Assembly (NCBI GenBank): GCA_945860085.1
Contig: CAMAPJ010000024.1
Coordinates: 1 to 33,736 of the forward strand
Direction: 5' to 3'
Source of the DNA: Synechococcus sp. UW140
GTDB taxonomy: Bacteria; Cyanobacteriota; Cyanobacteriia; PCC-6307; Cyanobiaceae
DNA: 33,736 nucleotides
Shown here: positions 1 to 9,300 of the stretch, one piece after another
How the letters are laid out: each line of letters begins with the position of its first letter
Numbering within the stretch: the first letter of the stretch is position 1
Notes under the pieces: model-generated
What the model saw: only the letters and a program-made list of their open reading frames with translations
Told to the model about the DNA's origin: nothing
The model's database searches: none
Translations under genes and position numbers: made by a program

Positions 1-68
1 TCTGCTCCGGGTGCCAGGGGCGGAAGGTCTTGAGCTTTTGCATGCCCCATTCTCTCGCCCAGATCCAT
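1..68 (-). CDS. possible 5' end of a gene running off the left edge
   Basis: An open frame on the minus strand starts with ATG at 68 and runs off the window after 22 residues (MDLGERMGHAKAQDLPPLAP...). No Shine-Dalgarno sequence is visible and no family is recognisable from so short a piece. It would be divergent from the ankyrin gene. The 210 bp between the two could hold both promoters, but I see no clear promoter boxes. It may be a chance frame. Confidence 0.2.
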   Translation of the reverse strand, partial: MDLGERMGHAKAQDLPPLAPGA

Positions 69-281
69 TGCAGTTACTACGTTCTGGGCAGATTCTGGGG
101 CGTCTGTGGAGAAGCTGGCGCGGATCTATGCGCGACAGGCTCCTAGGCCCGCTAAATACCCGGACAGGCCAGCTAAAGGCTGCAGCCAGCTAGCGAAGCA
201 ACTGGCGCGAGGGACCCCTTCTAAACTCAAACCAGGGGCTGCGAGCCCTCCCAGACAGCGCCGCCCATCCCCCCAGAAGTC

Positions 282-755
282 ATGACAGCCCTGATGCAAG
301 CGGTCAAAGCCAACAAGCTGGAGACCGTGGCGCAACTGCTGGCCAGCGGGGCGGCCGTCAATCAGGCCGACAGCGGCGGCGACTGGCCCGTGATCATGGC
401 GGCCTACCTGGGCCACACGGCTGTGCTGGAGCTGATGCTGCAGGCCGGCGCCGACTTGGGCGTGCTCGATCCGGGCATGAAGGCCACCGCCCTGCATGCG
501 GCCGCCTACGCCGGGCGCAGCGAAGCGGCCCAGCTGCTGATCGCCCATGGCATCGACATCAACAAACAGGGTCCCTACAACGGCTACACCGCCCTGCACG
601 ATGCCGTCTGGCAAAACAATCTGGACACCGCCAAAGTGATCCTCGCGGGCGGAGCCGATGCCACGATTCGCTCCAACAAGGGCCAGACCGCCTTGGAGCT
701 GGCCCAGGCCAACCACTCCCAGGAGCTGATCAAGCTGCTGGGAGCCTCAAGCTGA
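282..755 (+). CDS. ankyrin-repeat protein
   Basis: A 157-residue protein made almost entirely of ankyrin repeats. About four to five 33-residue units can be seen: from residue 1 (TALMQAVKANKLETVAQLL), about 34 (GDWPVIMAAYLGHTAVLEL), about 68 (TALHAAAYAGRSEAAQLLI) and about 104 (TALHDAVWQNNLDTAKVIL), ending with a capping unit (TALELAQANHSQELIKLL). The TALH and GADxxx signature positions are well kept. Ankyrin stacks mediate protein-protein contact; the partner cannot be told from sequence. There is no signal peptide or membrane segment, so it is probably cytoplasmic. ATG 282 is the only ATG/GTG/TTG in frame after the upstream stop at 222. It is convergent with dnaG, 57 bp away. Confidence 0.85.
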   Translation: MTALMQAVKANKLETVAQLLASGAAVNQADSGGDWPVIMAAYLGHTAVLELMLQAGADLGVLDPGMKATALHAAAYAGRSEAAQLLIAHGIDINKQGPYNGYTALHDAVWQNNLDTAKVILAGGADATIRSNKGQTALELAQANHSQELIKLLGASS

Positions 756-769
756 AGACGATCCCGCCA

Positions 770-799
770 AGGGCCCTGGAAACATCAGCCTGGGGCCCT
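770..799. terminator. possible bidirectional hairpin between ankyrin gene and dnaG
   Basis: AGGGCCC at 770-776 and GGGCCCT at 793-799 form a perfect 7-bp inverted repeat with a 16-nt loop, in the gap between two convergent genes. No T-run follows on either strand, so at best it is a weak or factor-dependent terminator. In such GC-rich DNA a match of this size can be chance. Confidence 0.25.
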
Positions 800-812
800 G
801 AATCCAGGTCGC

Positions 813-3062
813 TCAGGCCGAGAGCAACTCCGGCGCTGATTCCGGCACCGACTCCTGCATGATCTCTTCATAACCGGCGCAGCGCTGTTGATCGAGGTGG
901 CCGATGTGCTGGCGCTCGTTGTAATAGAGATCCTGAAAATGCAAGGCATCGCGATTGAGATCGGCAAACATCGCATCAATGCGGGTTTCCATGTCAATCG
1001 CTGGACTCAGGCCCGAACCAGGGGCGACGGCAAGCCCTGATCCAGGAGCCCCAACCCCAGCGGAACCGGCCCGGGACTCGGCGCCGGGCTGGCTCTCGGC
1101 CAGCAGCAGGGCGATGCAATGTTCCAGGGTTTCCAGTCGCTGGCTGCTCCAGGCATCGAGCAAGTGGCGGCAGCGCTTGAGACTGCGCTGGCGCTCCAGG
1201 GCCGCCGTGGTGCCACGCAACTGCAACAGGGGCTGGGTCAGGGAGAGGCGCTGCACCTCATTGGGCTCCAGCAGGGGCGTGAGCCGGTTGAGCAACTCGC
1301 TCTGCTCCACCAGCAACTGATCCGCCAGGAGGCGGGGCAGATCCAGCTCAAACAGCTCATGGCCCGGATCGAGGCCCCGATTGATCGCCTCTAGGCGGCC
1401 GGCGCCGTCCTGGCGGGTGGCACCCAGGTTGTCCTCCTCTAGGGAACTAATCGCCGCCCAGAGCTGGCGGTGGTGGTGCAAGGCGAAATCCTCGAGTTCG
1501 CGGCGGCGCAGCTCGGAGCGGATCGCGCCCCGGTAGCTGGGGCAATGGAGATAAAGGCGCAACACCTCGGCTTCAGCCCGTTCGCGCAGGCCGGCCTCGC
1601 CCGGTTGCTCCCAGCGGGTGGAGCGGCCATGCCAGCGCTGGCCCTTGACCGGCTGGCGCAGGTCTTCTTCGAGTTGCTGGGCCAGGCGAGCCTGGCCGCC
1701 GCTGAGCCGTTCGGCCACCTGCTGCAGGTAGTGGCTGCGCACGGCGCTTTGGGGCAGCTTGCCGAGCAACGCCACCAGTCCCTGCACCGCCTGCTGGAAC
1801 TGGTCAGAGCGGGCCAGATCCTTGCCGTCAAGCACCTGCTCGATCTGCCAGTCGAGCCAGGGGGGTGCCGAATCGAGCAGGGAGCGGTATTCACCGGCCC
1901 CGTGCTGCTGGAGGAACTCATCGGGATCCTTGCCTGCGGGCAGCTGCAACACCCTCAGCTCCAGCTGGCCCTGGAGGGCCAGCTGCTCCACCTCGCCAAT
2001 GGCCCGCTGGGCGGCACGGATGCCGGCGCGATCCGTGTCGAAATTGAGGATTAAGCGCTTGCTCTCGCAACAACGGCAGAGCTGGGTGATCTGCTGGCTG
2101 CTCAGGGCCGTACCGAGGGAGGCGACCGCATTGGTGATCCCGGCCGCATGCAGGGCGATCACATCGAAATAGCCCTCCACGACCACGGCCCGGTCGTCAC
2201 TGCGGATCGGGTTGGCGGCCCGATCGAGCCCAAAGAGGTGCTTGCCCTTCTCAAACACCTCCGTTTCCGGAGAGTTGAGGTATTTGGGTTCGCCGCCATC
2301 GAGGCTGCGGCCGCCAAAACCGATGATGCGGCCCTGGCGATCGCTGATCGGCACCATCACCCGATGGCGGAAGCGGTCGTAGAAGCCGCGGCTGTGCTGG
2401 CTAGAGCTGGTCTCGCTCAAGCTGGTCTGGCCAGAACTATCTGGGTTCCGGCCGCTCTGCTCAGCATTGCCCTTGCGCGGCACCACCAGGCCGGCCGCCT
2501 CGAGCAGCTCCGGAGCCAGCCCCTCCACCTGGCCGAGGTGGTTGAGCAGCCCATCCCAGCGCTCGGGCGCATAGCCGAGGCCAAAGCTCTCAATCGTGAC
2601 CTCACTGAGGCCGCGACTGTCTTTGAGGTAGGCCAGGGCCGAAGCCCCCTCGCTCGCGCGCAGCTGGCTACGAAACCAGCCGGCCGCCAGGGTCAAGGCG
2701 CGATGGAGCTGTTCGCGGCGTGAGAGCTGCTGACGCAACCGCTCCTGCTGGGGCCCATCGAGGGTTTCAATCGGCAGCTGATATTTACGGGCCAGCTCCA
2801 ACACCACATCGGCGAAGCTGAGCCGCTGCAGTTCCATCAGGAACTTGATTGCGTTGCCACCGGCGCCGCAGGAGAAGCAGTAGTAGAACTGCTTGGCTGG
2901 CGACACCGTCATCGACGGCGATTTGTCGTCGTGGAAGGGACAGACTCCGACAAACTCCCGCCCCTTCTTCTTGAGCACCACGTGCTCACCCACCACATCA
3001 ACAATGTCCGCCCGTTCTTTGACCGCCTCGATCGTGCGGGGATGGAGGCGGGGAAGGGACAC
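813..3062 (-). CDS. dnaG: DNA primase DnaG
   Basis: Synthesises RNA primers for the lagging strand and for fork restart, working with the replicative helicase DnaB. The 749-residue product has the CHC2 zinc finger at the N terminus (C41, H44, C62, C65), the catalytic core and the TOPRIM motifs (VVVEGYFD with E297; FDTDRAG with D342 and D344), followed by a long helical C-terminal helicase-binding half. It is longer than the usual 580-650 residues. Part of the excess is a Ser/Gln-rich insert at about 199-225 within the core and part a Gly/Ala-rich linker near residue 660. ATG 3062 gives the usual cyanobacterial start (MSLPRLHPRTIEAVKERADI). It is divergent from the DMT exporter gene, with about 128 bp between the starts. 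Confidence 0.97.
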   Translation of the reverse strand: MSLPRLHPRTIEAVKERADIVDVVGEHVVLKKKGREFVGVCPFHDDKSPSMTVSPAKQFYYCFSCGAGGNAIKFLMELQRLSFADVVLELARKYQLPIETLDGPQQERLRQQLSRREQLHRALTLAAGWFRSQLRASEGASALAYLKDSRGLSEVTIESFGLGYAPERWDGLLNHLGQVEGLAPELLEAAGLVVPRKGNAEQSGRNPDSSGQTSLSETSSSQHSRGFYDRFRHRVMVPISDRQGRIIGFGGRSLDGGEPKYLNSPETEVFEKGKHLFGLDRAANPIRSDDRAVVVEGYFDVIALHAAGITNAVASLGTALSSQQITQLCRCCESKRLILNFDTDRAGIRAAQRAIGEVEQLALQGQLELRVLQLPAGKDPDEFLQQHGAGEYRSLLDSAPPWLDWQIEQVLDGKDLARSDQFQQAVQGLVALLGKLPQSAVRSHYLQQVAERLSGGQARLAQQLEEDLRQPVKGQRWHGRSTRWEQPGEAGLRERAEAEVLRLYLHCPSYRGAIRSELRRRELEDFALHHHRQLWAAISSLEEDNLGATRQDGAGRLEAINRGLDPGHELFELDLPRLLADQLLVEQSELLNRLTPLLEPNEVQRLSLTQPLLQLRGTTAALERQRSLKRCRHLLDAWSSQRLETLEHCIALLLAESQPGAESRAGSAGVGAPGSGLAVAPGSGLSPAIDMETRIDAMFADLNRDALHFQDLYYNERQHIGHLDQQRCAGYEEIMQESVPESAPELLSA

Positions 3063-3173
3063 GGGTAGACCGGGCTGGCAGGGGGAAGGCGAGGCGGAAG
3101 GCGGGCTGGTCAGGGCTGGTGACCCTGGCGGCGCAGGGGGCCCGGGTCAGCAGAGACAAGACGAGGCGGAGTT

Positions 3174-3181
3174 GGGGGAGG
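3174..3181 (+). promoter_or_regulatory. strong Shine-Dalgarno site that sets the DMT exporter start
   Basis: GGGGGAGG lies 8 nt before GTG 3190, an ideal spacing. It is the only good ribosome-binding site in the area and argues for GTG 3190 over ATG 3274, which sits directly at the first membrane helix, and over any start further upstream inside dnaG. Confidence 0.6.
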
Positions 3182-3189
3182 AAAGAAAG

Positions 3190-4164
3190 GTGGAAAGGGA
3201 AGAGGACAGGGAAGAGGACAGGGAAAAGGAGCAGGAGCGGGAGGCCCGGGCTGGTCAGCGGGCGGCCCTATGGATGCTCTCGAGTGCCCTGAGCTTCAGC
3301 CTGATGGGGGTCTGCGTCAAGGCGTTGGGCCAGCGGCTTCCCGTCGTCGAGGTGGTGCTGGGCCGGGCCGTGATCAGTCTGGCCCTGAGCCTGTGGCTGC
3401 TGCGCCGGGCCCGGCTCTCCCCCTGGGGCGAACGGCGCGGCCTGCTGGTGCTGCGCGGCGTTATTGGAACGGCAGCTCTCTACTGCGTCTACGGGGCAAT
3501 CCAGGAGCTGCCCCTGGGGTCCGCCACGGTGATCCAGTATCTGCACCCGACCTTCACGGCCCTGCTGGCCTGGCTGCTGCTGGGGGAGCGACTGTCGGCG
3601 CGGATCCTGGTGGCGATCGTCCTGGGCTGGCTGGGGGTGTGGCTGCTCACCCATCCCCTCCACCTAGGTGTTGCCCATCCAGCCGGTCTCCAGGCGAGCC
3701 TCGCGGCAGCGGACCTGGCCCAAGGGGCCCTGCCCCAGGCGGCGGTAGGGCTGGCCGTGGCTGGGGCCCTGCTCACGGCCCTGGCCTACGTGAGTGTGCG
3801 AGCCCTGGGCCGCAGCGAAGACCCCCTAGTGGTGATCTTCTATTTCCCCCTGGTCGGCCTGGCCTTGACCCTGCCGGTGGTGCTGCTCAACCCAATCTTG
3901 CCGACCGGCGCCGAACTCCTCGCCCTAGTGGGTGTGGGCCTGTTCACCCAGCTGGGCCAGCTGGGCCTCACCAAGGGGCTGATGGGCCTGCCAGCGGCCA
4001 AGGCCACGGCCCTGAGCTATGTGCAGGTGCCCCTGGCCAGCCTCTGGGGCCTGTGGTTCTTCCACGATCAGCCCAGCCCCGACAGCCTGGTGGCGGCCCT
4101 GCTGGTGCTGGCGGCCACCGTGATCAGCCTGCGCTCTCGCCCGGCAGCGGCAACGGATCGATGA
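3190..4164 (+). CDS. EamA/DMT-superfamily membrane transporter
   Basis: A drug/metabolite-transporter family permease of about 324 residues, probably an inner-membrane exporter of small metabolites; the substrate cannot be told. Two EamA repeats are visible, about ten hydrophobic helices in all. Typical family features are an early MGVCVKALGQRLPVVEVVLGR stretch, GSATVIQYLHPTFTALLAWL and LLGERLS in the first half, and AKATALSYVQVPLASLWG in the second. The open frame extends back into dnaG, so the start must be chosen. GTG 3190 has a strong Shine-Dalgarno sequence and adds a charged 28-residue leader (EREEDREEDREKEQERE) partly made by an in-frame 12-bp direct repeat at 3199-3222. ATG 3274 would remove the leader. 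The 3' end overlaps the convergent lipoprotein gene by 41 bp. Confidence 0.85.
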   Translation: MEREEDREEDREKEQEREARAGQRAALWMLSSALSFSLMGVCVKALGQRLPVVEVVLGRAVISLALSLWLLRRARLSPWGERRGLLVLRGVIGTAALYCVYGAIQELPLGSATVIQYLHPTFTALLAWLLLGERLSARILVAIVLGWLGVWLLTHPLHLGVAHPAGLQASLAAADLAQGALPQAAVGLAVAGALLTALAYVSVRALGRSEDPLVVIFYFPLVGLALTLPVVLLNPILPTGAELLALVGVGLFTQLGQLGLTKGLMGLPAAKATALSYVQVPLASLWGLWFFHDQPSPDSLVAALLVLAATVISLRSRPAAATDR

Positions 4165-4771
4165 GCCAGTTCTGGGCGGAGCCATCCTGAGCTGCCACAC
4201 CCAGGCCGGCTGCGCCTTGGACGGGTCCGGCTGGGACGGCTCCGCTTTCGGCTGAAGTGCCTGGGACTGAAGTGCCTGAGGCTGAACTGGTTTGGACTGA
4301 GTCGGCCTGGGCAGCCAGGGGCCTGGCCAGGCGCCACACCTGGCCCCGCTCGCCCCGCTGCAACCAGAGTTCAAACGGGCTATCGACCCGGATCGGGTCA
4401 TCGGCAAGGCGCCAGTCGAAGCGGCCGCTGAGATGCAGGCCCCGCCCATCGGCGATGGCCACCTCCTCCTGCCGCTCCACCCGCACCCGGCTCACCTGGG
4501 GCAGGCCGGCGGGCTCCAGCGCCAGGGCCGTGGCGATCGAGCGCTGGGTGAGGGCAATCTGCAGGCCCAGGGCTCGCAGCAGAACGCCCTGGGAGGGCTG
4601 GCCGATGCGGGCGCAGCCCCCCAGACCGAGTCCCAGGCCGGCCACCAACAGCAGCGACAGCAGGGCGACCAGGGGGCGGCGCCGCCGCCCCGGCGGCCGG
4701 GAGCGCCAGAACGGGGGCGACCGCCAGGCCAGCAGCCGGGATCGGGCCGGAGTCGGCGGGGTGGGCAGCAT
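4124..4771 (-). CDS. predicted lipoprotein of unknown function
   Basis: A 215-residue protein if read from ATG 4771. It has an Arg-rich N terminus, a hydrophobic segment and a lipobox-like end (LLLVAGLGLGLGGC), so it is probably a lipoprotein facing the periplasm or thylakoid lumen. The following region (about residues 60-150) is well-behaved globular sequence ending in LWLQRGERGQVWRLARPL; the tail is Ser/Gly/Ala-rich. I do not recognise a family. A longer start at 4843 would run into ruvA on the other strand and is less likely. The start codon lies only 22 bp from ruvA's, and the 3' end overlaps the DMT gene by 41 bp. The codon pattern matches the GC-rich neighbours. Confidence 0.7.
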   Translation of the reverse strand: MLPTPPTPARSRLLAWRSPPFWRSRPPGRRRRPLVALLSLLLVAGLGLGLGGCARIGQPSQGVLLRALGLQIALTQRSIATALALEPAGLPQVSRVRVERQEEVAIADGRGLHLSGRFDWRLADDPIRVDSPFELWLQRGERGQVWRLARPLAAQADSVQTSSASGTSVPGTSAESGAVPAGPVQGAAGLGVAAQDGSAQNWLIDPLPLPGESAG

Positions 4772-4793
4772 GGGGGACCTTGGATCGACTCCC

Positions 4794-5474
4794 ATGATCG
4801 GCTGGCTGCAAGGGCAACGGGCCGAAGCCTGGCAGCAGGCCAACCGCTGCGGTCTGCTGCTGGTCTGCCAGGGGGTGGGCTACGAGGTTCAGATCAGCCG
4901 GCGCCAGTGGCAGAGGCTGCCGCCCGAGGGGAGCAGCCTCTGCTTGCACATCCACCTAGTCGTACGCGAAGACCTGTGGACTCTCTACGGCTTTGGGGAG
5001 CGCAGCGAGCGGGACCTGTTCCGGGAGCTGGTGGCGGTCAGTGGCGTCGGCCCCCAGATGGCCCTGGGCCTGCTGGGCCTGTTGACCGGTGAGGAGCTGG
5101 TACGGGCGATTGTCCAGGCCGATCTGCGGCTGCTCTGCCAGGCCCCGGGGGTCGGAAAGCGCACCGCCGAACGGCTCTCAGTGGAATTACGCACCAAGCT
5201 GCAGGAGCGCTTCGCCGCAGACCAAGAGCTAGCCGGTGCCAGGGCAGGGAGCCCTGGCAGTGGGCTGCCGGACGACCTACTGGAGCCCGGCGGGCCAGAC
5301 CTAGCCGGCCCGGCCCGCGACGAGCTGCAGCTCACGCTCTCGGCCCTGGGCTACGAACCCCTGGAGATCAACCGGGCCCTGCGGGCCGTGGCCGCCCTGG
5401 GGCTGGCGGAGACCGCCGGCAGTGACGACTGGTTGCGGGAATGCCTGCGTTGGCTCTCCAGTCGGCTCAGCTGA
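4794..5474 (+). CDS. ruvA: Holliday junction branch-migration protein RuvA
   Basis: RuvA tetramers bind four-way junctions and load the RuvB motor for branch migration. The 226-residue product starts with the family-typical MIGWLQG. It has the N-terminal OB fold (1-65), two helix-hairpin-helix motifs (VSGVGPQMAL about 82-91 and APGVGKRTAE about 117-126), a Gly/Pro-rich flexible linker (about 147-172) and domain III (DELQLTLSALGYEPLEINRA) that contacts RuvB. ATG 4794 was chosen over ATG 4770, which adds eight residues outside the conserved start. It lies 62 bp upstream of rpsO in the same direction and may be co-transcribed with rpsO and the PAM68-like gene. ruvB is not in the window. Confidence 0.96.
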   Translation: MIGWLQGQRAEAWQQANRCGLLLVCQGVGYEVQISRRQWQRLPPEGSSLCLHIHLVVREDLWTLYGFGERSERDLFRELVAVSGVGPQMALGLLGLLTGEELVRAIVQADLRLLCQAPGVGKRTAERLSVELRTKLQERFAADQELAGARAGSPGSGLPDDLLEPGGPDLAGPARDELQLTLSALGYEPLEINRALRAVAALGLAETAGSDDWLRECLRWLSSRLS

Positions 5475-5536
5475 AGGACCCACCGCATCCGGCAAGGTAA
5501 GTTGGATCTTTGCACCGTCAGGGCCAGACGCCGCGC

Positions 5537-5806
5537 ATGTCGCTCGATACCATCCAAAAACAGGAACTGATCAACAGCCATCAGACCCACGGAACGGACA
5601 CCGGCTCGGTGGAAGTACAGGTGGCGATGTTGAGCGAGCGCATCAGCCAGCTCAGTGGTCACCTGCAGAAAAACATCCACGACTTCTCCTCCCGCCAGGG
5701 GCTGCTGAAGATGATCGGGCGCCGCAAGCGGCTGCTTGGCTATCTGCGCAGCAACAGCGAAGCGCGCTACAGCAGCTTGATCCAGAAGCTCGGCATCCGC
5801 GGCTGA
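5537..5806 (+). CDS. rpsO: 30S ribosomal protein S15
   Basis: Primary-binding small-subunit protein that contacts the 16S rRNA central domain. It is 89 residues long, exactly the family length, with the conserved core [25 protein letters not shown] and [24 protein letters not shown] 5537 gives [11 protein letters not shown]; an upstream in-frame start at 5510 adds nine non-conserved residues. The following gene starts 11 bp after the stop. S15 represses its own translation in several bacteria through its leader. The 62-nt leader here shows no obvious pseudoknot by eye. Confidence 0.98.
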   Translation: MSLDTIQKQELINSHQTHGTDTGSVEVQVAMLSERISQLSGHLQKNIHDFSSRQGLLKMIGRRKRLLGYLRSNSEARYSSLIQKLGIRG

Positions 5807-5817
5807 GGCCCCATCCC

Positions 5818-6369
5818 ATGGCAGCAAAGGGCATCCGACCCAGCGGATCCGGCAAAGCTGGCGTGCCTGGCAAGCCTGGCGACAGCCCAATTGTGGGTGC
5901 CGGCAAGGGAGCGGGCCCGCAGAAGGCGTTTGGCTCCAAACAAGCGTCTGGGGTTCAGCGAGCGCCTGGAGCCCAGACAGCTGCCGGACTGGACAAACCA
6001 GTCGCAAAGGCCAAAGCCACCGGCAAGGCTGGCGCCAGTTCTAAGCGCCGGTCACAGCCGATCCCAGAGGCCGTCACCAACCGGATGGCCCGGCGTATTG
6101 CCATTGCCATGGGTGTCCCCAGCCTGCTGGGCATGGCCAGTTTTGTTGTGAGCTACCTGCTGGTCAGTCGCGGCATCCTCGATATCCCGCCGGCGATCAC
6201 CCTGGTGACGTCAGGCGGGTTTTTCCTGCTGGGTTTGGTGGGCCTGAGCTATGGCCTGTTCTCCGCCAGCTGGGAAAGCCAGCCGGGCAGCCTGCTCGGC
6301 TTTGAGCAGATCGGCGTCAATATCTCCCGGCTGAAGCAATCGCTCAGGCAACCGCCAGCGGCGAGCTGA
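5818..6369 (+). CDS. PAM68-like (DUF3464) photosystem II assembly protein
   Basis: Homologous in layout to PAM68 of chloroplasts and its cyanobacterial counterpart, which help early photosystem II reaction-centre assembly in the thylakoid membrane. The 183-residue protein has a Lys/Gly/Pro/Ala-rich, probably disordered N-terminal 85 residues. The conserved domain follows: two helices ([20 protein letters not shown] and [20 protein letters not shown]) and the signature [21 protein letters not shown] 5818 lies 11 bp after the rpsO stop, so it is probably in one operon with ruvA and rpsO. The last 26 bp overlap the end of the convergent dnaE. Confidence 0.9.
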   Translation: MAAKGIRPSGSGKAGVPGKPGDSPIVGAGKGAGPQKAFGSKQASGVQRAPGAQTAAGLDKPVAKAKATGKAGASSKRRSQPIPEAVTNRMARRIAIAMGVPSLLGMASFVVSYLLVSRGILDIPPAITLVTSGGFFLLGLVGLSYGLFSASWESQPGSLLGFEQIGVNISRLKQSLRQPPAAS

Positions 6370-9300
6370 GGCTGGCCCGGAAGGCCTGGCCATTGAGCGT
6401 GGTCAGGGCCGCTCCGGCGTCATTGACACAGAACTGGTGGCCGAGACGCACGTAGCGAGATTCGCTCTGGTAACAAACCCGGGCCACCACCGGCACCCGC
6501 ATCCCGCCCTGTTCCTGTTCATTGCGGTGCAACTGCAGGCATTCGCGCAGGCGATGTTGCACGGCGATATCGCTGGCCTCATCCGCCAGCAGCTCCACCA
6601 TCAAGACCTTGAGATCGTCGATGGCGCGGCAGTCATCCACGATCAATTGCACCCGCTCATCGCGGCGATCGACCGAGCCCCAAACCACCAACCGAGCATC
6701 GACCATTAGGTGGTCGGCCAGACGGGCATAGGTTTTCGGAAACACGACGGCCTCACAGCTGCCGCTGAGGTCTTCGAGCTGGAGCACCGCCATGCGGTCG
6801 CCCTTGCGGGTTGTGACCTGGCGGATTTCCGGCACCATCGCCACCACACTGACCCGGGCCTTGTCGGGCTGCTCGTCGAGGCTGCCTAGGCCGACGGCCG
6901 AGAGCAGGCGGATCGGCCGTCCCAGCTGCTTGAGCGGATGATCGGAGAGATAGAAGCCCACCAGCTCCTTTTCCAGCCGCAACTTCTCGGTGGGGGGATA
7001 ATCGGCCACCGGCGCCGCCTTGGGGGACGTGCTGATGTCACCCTGACCGCCAGCGGTAGGGGCAGCATCGGAACCACCCAGCAGATCAAAGAGATTGCCC
7101 TGGCCGCTGGCCCGGTCCTTGGCCCGCGACGAGGACCAATCGAGGATCAAATCGAGATCGGCCATCAACTGGGCCCGGTTGGCCTGAGGTTCGAGGCTGT
7201 CGAGGGCACCGGAATGGATCAGGGATTCCAGGGCGCGGCGGTTAAGGGTTTGGCCCGGAATGCGATCACAGAGATCGGCAAGCGAGCTGAAGCGGCCCTC
7301 GGCCTCGCGGGCCCTGATCAGGCTGCGAATGGCGCCATCACCCAGGTTGCGCACCGCCGAAAGGCCAAACAGGATGCGCTCGCCGGTGGGAGTGAAATCA
7401 ACATCGGAGGCATTGACATCCGGTGACATCACCTCAATGCCCATGGCATTGCAATTGGAGATATAGCGCTGCACCTTGTCAGTGGTGCCCGCATTAACCG
7501 TCAGCAGGGCGGCCATGTAGGCCACCGGATAGTGGGCCTTGAGATAGGCCGTCTGATAAGTGACGGCGCCATAGGCGGTAGAATGGCTCTTATTGAAGCA
7601 ATACTCAGCGAACAGCACCATCTGATCAAACAGGGCATCGGCCACGCTGCTGGCCACACCCCGCTCGCTAGCTCCATTGACAAACAAATCGCGATGCTTC
7701 TGCATCTCGGACACCTTCTTTTTACCCATGGCCCGCCGCAGCAGGTCAGCTTCACCAAGGGAATAGCCAGCCAGGTCCTGGGCGATCCGCATGATCTGCT
7801 CTTGGTACACCATAATCCCGTAAGTTTCCTTGAGGATCGGCTCTAATTTATGATCAACGAAGTCAATCGCCTCGCGGCCATGCTTGCGGTTGATGAACTT
7901 GGGGATCAGGCCGGCATCAAGGGGCCCAGGCCGGTAGAGAGCCAGGATCGAGGAAATGTCCTCCAAGGAAGAGGGCTTGAGGTCGCGCACGATCTGGCGC
8001 ATGCCACTGGATTCCAGCTGGAAGATGCCTTCAAGATCGCCGCGGGCCAGCAGGGCATAGGTGCCTTCATCGTTGGCGGGCAGGTCATCGGGATCGATGC
8101 GGACCCCACTATTTTTTTCAACCAGATCGATGGTTTTTTCAATCATGGTGAGGTTTTTGAGGCCGAGGAAGTCCATCTTCAACAGCCCCATCGATTCCAC
8201 GTCCTCCATGAAATACTGGGTGATCACCTGGCCGTCATTGTTGCGCTGCAATGGCACTAATTCATCCAAAGGCTCAGCCGCAATCACCACGCCGGCGGCA
8301 TGCACACCAAAGGTTTTGTTGGTGCCTTCAATGCGCATCGCCATATCGATCCAGCGCTTAACGTTGGCATCTTTTTCATATTTCTCGCGAAACTCAGGTG
8401 CCGGCGATTCAGCACCGATCATCTCCTTGAGTTTGGCCGGTTTGCCGCGCACCACTGGAATCAACTTGGCGAGCCGATCAGCATCGCCGTAGGGAATATC
8501 AAGCACCCGAGCCACATCCTTGAGCACCGCTTTTGAGGTCATGCGGTTGAAGGTGATGATCTGGGCCACCTTGTCCTCGCCATAGCGGCGCGTCACGTAA
8601 TCAATCACCTCACCGCGACGCTCGATGCAGAAGTCGGTATCAATATCCGGCATGGATTTGCGTTCCGGATTGAGGAAACGCTCAAACAGCAGGCCATTAA
8701 CCACCGGATCAATGTTGGTGATCCCCAGGGCATAGGCCACTAGGGAGCCGGCAGCCGAGCCGCGGCCGGGCCCCACTGGGATGCCGCTGTCGCGGGCGAA
8801 ACGGATGTAGTCCCACACCACCAGGAAGTAGGTAGGAAAGCCCATCTGCTCCATCACCTGCAGCTCAAACACCATGCGATCGCCGTAGAGGGGATCGATC
8901 AGATCGTCAGCGCCTAAGCGCAGACGATCACGCAGGCCCGCTTCTGTGACCTCGGCGAGGTAGGTGACCGCCGTATGGCCCTCGGGAATCGGGAAGCGGG
9001 GCATCTGGTAGCGGCCGAGGATGTCGTAGTCCTCCACCTTGTCGGCCACTAAGGCCGTGTTCGCCACTGCCTCGGCCACGACATCTGGCTCAAGGTGGTC
9101 GGCGAAGAGGGCGAGCATCTCGTCCTCACTCTTGATGTATTCAGTGCCGGTGTAGCGCAGCCGCTTCTCATCGCTGACCAGCTTGCCGGTGAGCACGCAG
9201 AGCAGGGCGTCGTGGGCCTCGACGTCGTTGCGGGTGAGGTAATGGGCGTCGTTGGTGGCGATCAGGGCGATGCCGAGTTCGGTGGCGATGCGCACAATCT

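Noticed and set aside
3270-4190. 306-codon plus-strand frame overlapping the DMT exporter
   Set aside because: Pro/Gly/Ala-rich shadow frame; the overlapping frame has clear EamA helices.
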